A stretch of DNA of 50,572 nucleotides, taken from positions 1 through 50,572 of the forward strand of contig JAKOXK010000011.1 in the NCBI GenBank assembly GCA_029781035.1. Direction: 5' to 3'. The notes under the pieces were generated by a model. That model did no database searches. It was not told where the DNA came from and was given only the letters and a program-made list of their open reading frames with translations. Source of the stretch: Armatimonadota bacterium. GTDB taxonomy: Bacteria; Armatimonadota; Fimbriimonadia; Fimbriimonadales; Fimbriimonadaceae. The translations under genes were made by a program, and so were the position numbers. How positions within the stretch are numbered: position 1 is the first letter of the stretch; every line of letters starts with the position of its first letter. Positions 45,426 through 50,572 of the stretch are shown here, piece by piece.

Positions 45426-46124
45426 TCAAAGGCTCGCTGCTAGGCGTCCGTCACTGATGGTGACGACACGGTCCGCCTTCTCCAGCATCGTCGGATCGTG
45501 CGTGACCATGACGAGGCTTCCGGATCCTCGGTTGGCGACCAGGGTCTCGACAACGGCGACTCCGTTGACGTGATCCAGATTCGCCGTGGGCTCATCCGCG
45601 AAGACGACCTCTCTGCCCCCTAGAAGCGCGCGTGCGATGCACACTCGCTGTTTTTCGCCCCCACTGAGTTCAAAGGGCATACGGTGGAGCTTGTCTCCCA
45701 GTCCTAGTCCCGTGAGGAGTTCGCGTGCGGCTGGTTCGGTGGCCCAGCCGTTTGTCCAGGGGCTGCTTATCCCGGACTTCTTAGCCTCGCCGTTCGTTGG
45801 AGTGCCCACCAAGACGTTCTCCAGGGCCGACAGATACCCGAGTAGGTAGGGGTATTGGAACACGAAGCCAAACTGCCGCAGCCTGAGTTCAGCGCGCTCA
45901 TCTTCAGACATCGATGACAAGGTGCGACCGCGATAGGCGACCTCGCCCGAGGTCGGAGTCTTCAGCCCGCACATGAGATAGAGGAGCGAGGACTTGCCCG
46001 ATCCACTTGGGCCAAGGATCCCAAGGAACTCACCGTCCTTGAGTTCCAACGTGAGATCGTGGCACGCAAAGACCTGCCGACCGTGATCGTCGTAGACCAA
46101 CGAGGCATTACGGACTTCGATCAA
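45426..46124 (-). CDS. ABC transporter ATPase (LolD/MacB type)
   Basis: 232 residues. The nucleotide-binding domain has Walker A GPSGSGKSS, Q-loop QYPYLLGYLSALENVL, signature LSGGEKQR, Walker B VVFADEPTANLD and the switch His in VTHDP. It resembles the LolD/MacB/FtsE group that works with FtsX-like permeases. Its ATG overlaps the permease gene by 4 bp. It energises a type VII mechanotransmission-type exporter; the substrate (lipoprotein, peptide or drug) is not evident. Confidence 0.92.
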   Translation of the reverse strand: MIEVRNASLVYDDHGRQVFACHDLTLELKDGEFLGILGPSGSGKSSLLYLMCGLKTPTSGEVAYRGRTLSSMSEDERAELRLRQFGFVFQYPYLLGYLSALENVLVGTPTNGEAKKSGISSPWTNGWATEPAARELLTGLGLGDKLHRMPFELSGGEKQRVCIARALLGGREVVFADEPTANLDHVNGVAVVETLVANRGSGSLVMVTHDPTMLEKADRVVTISDGRLAASL

Positions 46125-47263
46125 ACGAGCCTCCGCTCCACGACGCCGACGGGGTCGAACCGGCGGAACCTGAGTGCGATTGTCCAGGTTGCCGCGAGGA
46201 AGATGGCGATCGGGACAGGAACGCTGTAGAGGTACGCCTGACGGTCGAAAGGATCGAGCATAAAGGCCCTAGGATCCATCAGCAGTACCTTGACGACCGT
46301 CATCAGCAGGAACGCTGAGACGACGCCCAAGATCCAGCCGCCAGCAACGACCAGGGCCGTCTCCGAGAGGACGCGCCGCATCAGCCTTTTCCTTGCATAT
46401 CCCAAGGCTTGGAGAAGGCCAAACTCCTGAAGACGCTGAGACTGATAGATGTTCATCAGCATCGCCATCATCAGCGTGATCACGACGACAAGGAGGGCGA
46501 TCACGACATTCAGGATCGTGTACAGGATCTTGAACATGTCTGCGGTCTCGATTTCAAGCCTGAAATACGTGTAGGTACGGGCCATTTCCCCCCCGAGACG
46601 CTCGTATGCCCAGTGATCGAGCTTGTCTTGTTGGCGGATGTCCTTGGCGGTCACGATCAACAAGTCGATGGGAGGGAAGTGATACTTCTCCAGGTATTCG
46701 ATGGGTGCAAGGGCCACCCAGGGCTTCATGTGGGCGATTCCGACCACCCTGACCTCGTTGGGCGAGTAGTTGTTGGAGTCGGTCGGGCCCAGGAAGACGT
46801 CTCCCAGCTTCTTGCCCAGGTTGCGTGCCACGGGCTCGCTAAGCAGGGCCTCAGCTTTGCCAGGAAGCGGCAGACGCCCCGTGATCGTGCACCCTCCTAA
46901 GCGGTCTAGGTAGTAACTCATGTCGTCCTGGCTAAGCCCAATGACAGCGAACCGCCACGGGCCGACGATGCTCTTGACCTCGCAGTCGCTCACTCGGCAG
47001 GTCATGACCCTCCCCAAGGGCACGGGGCTTTCCGTTTTGACGATGTGCCTGAGGATGGGAGTCATGGCCATGTTGCCGCGTGGCGAGACGCCCAAATAAG
47101 CTTTGCTGTATCCGTAGGTGGTCCGTATGCTGAGTGGGATCGAGTCCATGATCGCGACGATCCCACCAATGAGCATGACTGCCAAGACGATGACCCCGAT
47201 GAGGGGCAAGGTCTTGCTGGTGTTGCGCAGGAGGAACACCGTGGGGGCCAGCGGGTTGCGCAC
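46121..47263 (-). CDS. ABC transporter permease (FtsX/MacB-like)
   Basis: 380 residues starting at GTG. One N-terminal TM helix (about 18-40) is followed by a large periplasmic domain (about 45-260). Three TM helices follow: about 265-290 (ILNVVIALLVVVITLMMAM), 315-340 and 350-370. This 1+3 topology and the LLQALGYARKRLMRRVL coupling region are typical of FtsX/MacB permeases. It pairs with the ATPase gene downstream, which it overlaps by 4 bp. There is no MacA-like adaptor nearby. Confidence 0.88.
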   Translation of the reverse strand: MRNPLAPTVFLLRNTSKTLPLIGVIVLAVMLIGGIVAIMDSIPLSIRTTYGYSKAYLGVSPRGNMAMTPILRHIVKTESPVPLGRVMTCRVSDCEVKSIVGPWRFAVIGLSQDDMSYYLDRLGGCTITGRLPLPGKAEALLSEPVARNLGKKLGDVFLGPTDSNNYSPNEVRVVGIAHMKPWVALAPIEYLEKYHFPPIDLLIVTAKDIRQQDKLDHWAYERLGGEMARTYTYFRLEIETADMFKILYTILNVVIALLVVVITLMMAMLMNIYQSQRLQEFGLLQALGYARKRLMRRVLSETALVVAGGWILGVVSAFLLMTVVKVLLMDPRAFMLDPFDRQAYLYSVPVPIAIFLAATWTIALRFRRFDPVGVVERRLV

Positions 47264-47302
47264 GAACCCCTATTTTCTCCTTTGGACCGCCCCCCAGCGT
47301 GA

Positions 47303-47977
47303 CTATCGGCTTCGCCTGTACCTAAGGAAGACCTCGTCGCCAACGGTCGTCACGCTCAGAAGAGCAAAACTCCGGAGTTCAGAACGATCGAGGGGGTCGC
47401 CGCCAGCAATGGTCGGCACGTCTCGTCCAAGTTTGATCTTGGGAGCGACCGTCAGGAAAATCTCGTCTATCAGATCGAGGGCGAAGAGCCCCGCGTTGAG
47501 CTCGCTGCCGCCTTCGACGAGTAGGTGCCGCACAAGGTGCTCCGCTCTCATCGTCGCTAGAACCGCGCCTAGGTCGATGGGTGGACCCGTGACGATACGG
47601 AGGACACTGGAGGGAGTTCTTTCAGCGCCCGATGGTTCGGTGACGAGATAAGCCCGCTCCGGGGCGTCGGTGAAGAACCTCGAACCTGTGTCCACATTTC
47701 CACTGGCACTCACGACGTAGCGCCCCAAACGTTGGGGGTACCAGAGACCGGCAGTGGCTCTCAGCGACCCGGCACCGATCATGACGGCATCTTGGGCCGA
47801 CTCGATTGCCCGCATGGTCGCATGGTCAGTCGCAGAGCCCAAGTCCATGACGGTCTCAGTGCGCTCGCCTGAGAGGATCTTGCCGTCCAGGGTTGCTACC
47901 ATGTTCAGCGACACCCAAGGACGGTCGCCCCAGGCGTCGGGAAACGTAAGATCCGAGTAGACGGGTGTCGGGCTCAT
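47303..47977 (-). CDS. RibD C-terminal-domain (dihydrofolate-reductase-like) reductase
   Basis: 224 residues. The family shows VSLNMVATLDGKI, DAVMIGAGSLRAT and LLVEGGSELNAGLF (pyrimidine-binding glycine-rich loop). Such enzymes reduce the ribosylamino-pyrimidine intermediate of riboflavin synthesis with NADPH, but stand-alone versions often have other substrates. No deaminase domain is attached, so it is not a full RibD. It overlaps the upstream DsbA-like gene by 4 bp, so the two are coupled. Confidence 0.85.
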   Translation of the reverse strand: MSPTPVYSDLTFPDAWGDRPWVSLNMVATLDGKILSGERTETVMDLGSATDHATMRAIESAQDAVMIGAGSLRATAGLWYPQRLGRYVVSASGNVDTGSRFFTDAPERAYLVTEPSGAERTPSSVLRIVTGPPIDLGAVLATMRAEHLVRHLLVEGGSELNAGLFALDLIDEIFLTVAPKIKLGRDVPTIAGGDPLDRSELRSFALLSVTTVGDEVFLRYRRSR

Positions 47978-48564
47978 CGAAGTGCGACCTTGATCGCCCT
48001 CTCGAGGACGGCATACGGCTGCTCTGCGTACCTTCGGCCACCGATGAAGAACGTCGGCACGTTGTATACGCCCAAGGCGTAGGCCGGCTCATCAAAAGGC
48101 ACAATCTTGTCTGCGTACCGTCGGGCCAAGATGTCGTCCACCATCGCTCCGGGGTCGGGAACGATGCCGGTAGCCAGGTTCTTGAGGACTCCGACGTCGT
48201 TGACAAGCAGTCCCTCGGTCCAGACCGCACTGTAGATCCTTGCGACCAGCTCTTCCCCGACGCCATGGGCTTTGGCGTGTTCGCTGGCTTGCAGGGCATT
48301 GTGGATCAGTCTGTCCTGGGCGTAGTGTCTTGGCTTCGAGACGCTCGACGCATAGTAAGCGAGTTCGAGTCGACTTGGGACAACGGGACGGTCTGGATTC
48401 GGGGGATCTGCAGGCTTTGAGGCGGGCCGAGGCAGGTCTTCGGGCCAGAGTTCGTAAGACAGCCACTCGATTCCGATGCCGAGATCCTGTTTCAGGCGTT
48501 GCGACTGGTGCCAGGCTATCCAGCACCAGGGACAGGTGAAATCGTGGGCGATGGCGACGACCAT
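47974..48564 (-). CDS. DsbA/FrnE-family thiol oxidoreductase
   Basis: 196 residues from the ATG at 48564. The upstream in-frame part runs into the sigma-factor gene and is rejected. It has a thioredoxin fold with helical insertion. The active site CPWC is Cys11-Cys14 (HDFTCPWCWIAW), and the cis-Pro region is VYNVPTFFIGG. This is the FrnE/2-hydroxychromene-isomerase-like branch, which is usually cytoplasmic, in agreement with the missing signal peptide. It is the first gene of a pair overlapping the RibD_C reductase. Confidence 0.88.
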   Translation of the reverse strand: MVVAIAHDFTCPWCWIAWHQSQRLKQDLGIGIEWLSYELWPEDLPRPASKPADPPNPDRPVVPSRLELAYYASSVSKPRHYAQDRLIHNALQASEHAKAHGVGEELVARIYSAVWTEGLLVNDVGVLKNLATGIVPDPGAMVDDILARRYADKIVPFDEPAYALGVYNVPTFFIGGRRYAEQPYAVLERAIKVALR

Positions 48565-48598
48565 TGCCCACGATTCTGACGCTGCAGCGACGAGGCCA

Positions 48599-49864
48599 CT
48601 AAGCCGCTTGACGGCAGTCACTGACGCTTTGGTCAGCCGCCTCGAGAAGTGACTTGGCAGACCGGCCGTCATCGGGTGACGAGGCATGCCCTAGCTTCAC
48701 CTGCAAAGATCCTGCCGCGGTTGCCCGTCCGACCAGCCATTGTTCAAACCGGCGCTCGAGCCTATGCCGGACAAGGATGGCGTTCGCCGTCGTTTCGGGA
48801 AGGATGATGCCGAAGCCGGTTTTTCCGATGCGGCAAACCACGTCGAGCGTCCGGACAGACGACCGGAGAAACTCAGCTGCATCGGCCAAGAAGTCGGTGA
48901 CGCTGGAATCTCCGTAGAACCGCTGCATAGCCTCAAGGCCGGTGAACTCGACCGTTACGATGGCCACTCCCGAGCCCGAACCCGTGCTCCTGTGGATCTC
49001 CTCGGTCAGCCTGCCCGAGAAGTATCCCTCAGTGTAGGCGCGGGTCATCAGATCGATCACTTGACCGGTCTCGGGGTAGTCCTTCCGGAGGGAGCGGTCC
49101 GCTTCCTCTTCAGAATTCAGAATTCGTCGGAGCTTGTTGAGACTCTGCCTCAGAATGTGGGAGACGTAGTTACAGGAGATGTCCAGTTTTGACGCGATCT
49201 CCGTCTGATTGAGCGACTCAAAGTGGAACAGGATAAGCACTTCTCGCTCAAGGTCACGGAGCTGCCTCATCGCGTCTTCAAGTACGACCCTGTCTTCGAC
49301 GCTCACTTGCCCTGAGGACGACTCTGCCGACTCCAGTTTGTCGATGTCCGTGTCGCTCTCGTCATCCTCTTGGATCGGCGCGTCCAAGGACGTGACCCGA
49401 AGCAGCTCTTGCGTGGCCATGACTTCGCGGACGGCCTGTTCGCTGACCTTGCACGCGTCGGCGATCTCCCGTTCAGTCGGCGTTCGACCCAAGTCGGCTT
49501 GAAGCGTGATCGTCGCTCTGTTGAGCCGTTGCCGCAACTCTTGGACCCATGCCGGGTGGCGAATGATCTGGGCCCGGTCACGAAGGTAATGTTTGATCTC
49601 TCCTGCCACAAGGTGGGTGGCATATGTGTTGAACCGGACTCCAGCTTCCGGGTCGAACTTGCTCAAGGCGTTGAGGAGCCCAATGTAGCCGACCTGTACG
49701 AGGTCGTCCAATGGCTCCACCCCGCTGAAACGGCGCGCTATCCGTTCCACCATGTTCGAGTACTGGAGGATGATCACGTCCTTCAAGTCGGGACGCGGGT
49801 CGTTCAAGTACTCGAGCACGAGGTGCTCGGGATCGTGCATCGAACCAGCAACAGCTTCTGACAT
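48599..49864 (-). CDS. Sigma-70 family factor fused to a degenerate GGDEF domain
   Basis: 421 residues. The ATG at 49864 has GGAG 6 nt upstream; a GTG at 49885 is the alternative. Region 2 is about 25-98 (LVQVGYIGLLNALSKFDP), region 3 about 99-165, and region 4 about 195-250 (LNQTEIASKLDIS, then VSHILRQSLNKLRR). This is the architecture of the SigF/SigB/SigG branch. From about 265 to the end lies a full GGDEF-fold domain (YFSGRLTEEI, FYGDSSVTDFLADAAEFL). The signature is GKTGF (347-351) instead of GGDEF, and the metal-ligand Asp positions are Glu306 and Thr308. RTLD (338-341) sits exactly five residues before it, matching the I-site RxxD. I infer loss of cyclase activity and possible c-di-GMP binding. 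Confidence 0.88.
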   Translation of the reverse strand: MSEAVAGSMHDPEHLVLEYLNDPRPDLKDVIILQYSNMVERIARRFSGVEPLDDLVQVGYIGLLNALSKFDPEAGVRFNTYATHLVAGEIKHYLRDRAQIIRHPAWVQELRQRLNRATITLQADLGRTPTEREIADACKVSEQAVREVMATQELLRVTSLDAPIQEDDESDTDIDKLESAESSSGQVSVEDRVVLEDAMRQLRDLEREVLILFHFESLNQTEIASKLDISCNYVSHILRQSLNKLRRILNSEEEADRSLRKDYPETGQVIDLMTRAYTEGYFSGRLTEEIHRSTGSGSGVAIVTVEFTGLEAMQRFYGDSSVTDFLADAAEFLRSSVRTLDVVCRIGKTGFGIILPETTANAILVRHRLERRFEQWLVGRATAAGSLQVKLGHASSPDDGRSAKSLLEAADQSVSDCRQAA

Positions 49865-49994
49865 TTTCACTCCGTTGATCGTCACCAGACATCCTGCCTG
49901 GTGTCCGCGCTCAACCCTTCAGGGGTTTCCCGCGGCCTGCTTGCTGCTCCCCCCGCCTCCTGCGGGGTTCGCGAAAGAACCTATTTTGGTCGGG

Positions 49995-50016
49995 GAACGG
50001 GCGACCTTGCCCGTTC
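49995..50016. terminator. Perfect 8-bp stem-loop after the pilC gene
   Basis: GAACGGGC (49995-50002), loop GACCTT, GCCCGTTC (50009-50016). It lies 6 bp beyond the pilC stop on the minus strand and 110 bp or more upstream of the sigma-factor start. There is no T-run, so it may be a Rho-dependent or stabilising structure. Confidence 0.45.
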
Positions 50017-50022
50017 AGTCGT

Positions 50023-50572
50023 CTACGATTTGCCCACGCTGTTCACGATCGTGAAGATCGGGGTCATGACCGAGATGGCGATGAACCCTACGACGCCACC
50101 GAGGAAGATGATCAGCATGGGCTCGATCATCGACGTCAAGCCCTTGACGGTCGCTTCGACCTCGCTGTCGTAGAAGTCGCCGACTTTGACGAGCATCTCG
50201 CTCAGTCGGCCAGACTCCTCACCCACGTCGATCATGTGCGTGACCATGCTAGGGAACAGCCCGGATTGGGCGAGCGGTGAGCTGAGCTTCTGCCCCTCTC
50301 TAATGCTGACCCGCGTCTTCTCGATCGCCTCCGACAAGACCGCGTTTCCGAGGGTCTCGCCAACGATCTCGAGGCTACGAATCATCGGAACACCGCTGTT
50401 GATCAAGGTGCCGAACGTTCGGCAGAACCGTGCCACGCTCATCTTGAGCGAGAGTTCACCGACAATGGGAACCTTGAGCTTGAAGAAATCGAGTTTGTAA
50501 CGGCCTTTGGGGGTCTTGCCGTAGATCTTGAGCCCAATGATCGTCGCACCGATCATGAGCAGGATCGTCCAC
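50023..50572 (-). CDS. Type IV pilus / type II secretion inner-membrane protein PilC/GspF (5' part outside window)
   Basis: The frame runs off the right edge of the window, so the N-terminal part is missing. The visible 180 or so residues match the second T2SSF domain: a hydrophobic segment at the start (LLMIGATIIGLKIYG), FCRTFGTLINSGVPMIRSLEIV, VTHMIDVGEESGRLSEMLVKV, and the closing TM pair (PMLIIFLGGVVGFIAISVMTPIF). This platform protein assembles pseudopilin fibres together with the PilB/GspE ATPase. It belongs to a pil/gsp cluster that continues beyond the window. Confidence 0.94.
   Translation of the reverse strand, partial: WTILLMIGATIIGLKIYGKTPKGRYKLDFFKLKVPIVGELSLKMSVARFCRTFGTLINSGVPMIRSLEIVGETLGNAVLSEAIEKTRVSIREGQKLSSPLAQSGLFPSMVTHMIDVGEESGRLSEMLVKVGDFYDSEVEATVKGLTSMIEPMLIIFLGGVVGFIAISVMTPIFTIVNSVGKS

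Noticed and set aside
45390-45442. Tiny plus-strand frame after AAAGGAG upstream of the exported-protein gene
   Set aside because: Only about 13 codons; no support beyond a chance Shine-Dalgarno-like sequence.

Overview
This window looks like part of a bacterial chromosome from a diderm organism of roughly 58-60% GC (estimated by eye). It carries tatC, a PEP-CTERM protein, a porin-like barrel protein, a DUF4127 protein, futalosine-pathway menaquinone synthesis (mqnE) and several membrane-anchored prepilin-like 'DGH' proteins. That mixture fits Armatimonadota (Fimbriimonas-like) best. The assignment is an inference from gene content and was not tested by phylogeny. I see no insertion sequence, phage, CRISPR array or rRNA. 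There is one tRNA, tRNA-Leu(GAG).

Layout. 1-1757: end of an OmpR-type response regulator and its histidine kinase. 1750-3368 (minus): ruvA-ruvB. 3410-10001 (minus): a DUF4127 protein, a Gfo/Idh/MocA oxidoreductase, a secreted galactose-oxidase-like propeller protein and a ComM/YifB ATPase. 10027-10961 (minus): an FtsB-like protein overlapping a secreted protein of unknown function. 11054-14275 (plus): an M3 peptidase directly followed by pyruvate kinase. 14290-16514: queF divergent from fabD-fabG. 16511-20223: typA, a PhyH dioxygenase and a class II aldolase. 20256-23527 (plus): a secreted beta-helix protein and mqnE. 23528-27180 (minus): an operon of a porin-like gene broken by an in-frame TAG, a periplasmic cupredoxin and a GGDEF/HD-GYP protein. 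27372-29312 (plus): a PEP-CTERM papain-fold protein, a thioredoxin-like protein and tRNA-Leu. 29432-31661 (minus): a multicopper oxidase coupled to a TSUP permease. 32150-35814 (plus): a secreted GH13 enzyme and a DGH-domain protein. 35859-45281 (minus): a possible long operon of a secreted Gly-rich protein, tatC, an MrfA-type helicase, four tandem DGH-domain paralogues, a DAHP synthase and a membrane protein. 45426-48564 (minus): an ABC transporter pair, a RibD_C reductase and a DsbA/FrnE-like protein. 48599-50572 (minus): a sigma factor fused to a degenerate GGDEF domain, and the end of a type IV pilus/T2SS PilC protein.

Most striking points. (1) The sigma-70 factor at 48599-49864 carries a C-terminal GGDEF-fold domain whose catalytic signature is destroyed (GKTGF) but whose RxxD inhibitory-site motif is retained at the canonical spacing. 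It is a candidate sigma factor controlled directly by a cyclic dinucleotide. An active-looking GGDEF/HD-GYP protein that lacks the I-site lies in the same window. (2) Four tandem, divergent, membrane-anchored paralogues (38326-40658), plus a fifth copy of the domain at the end of the 34375-35814 protein, form a small-protein family of unknown function. (3) A porin-like gene has one in-frame amber codon, followed by 69 codons of intact homologous-looking sequence. (4) Several genes have a TANNNT-like hexamer exactly 6-7 nt before the start codon, which suggests leaderless transcripts. Three of them (ruvA, queF, fabD) share the palindromic AGGTAACCT.
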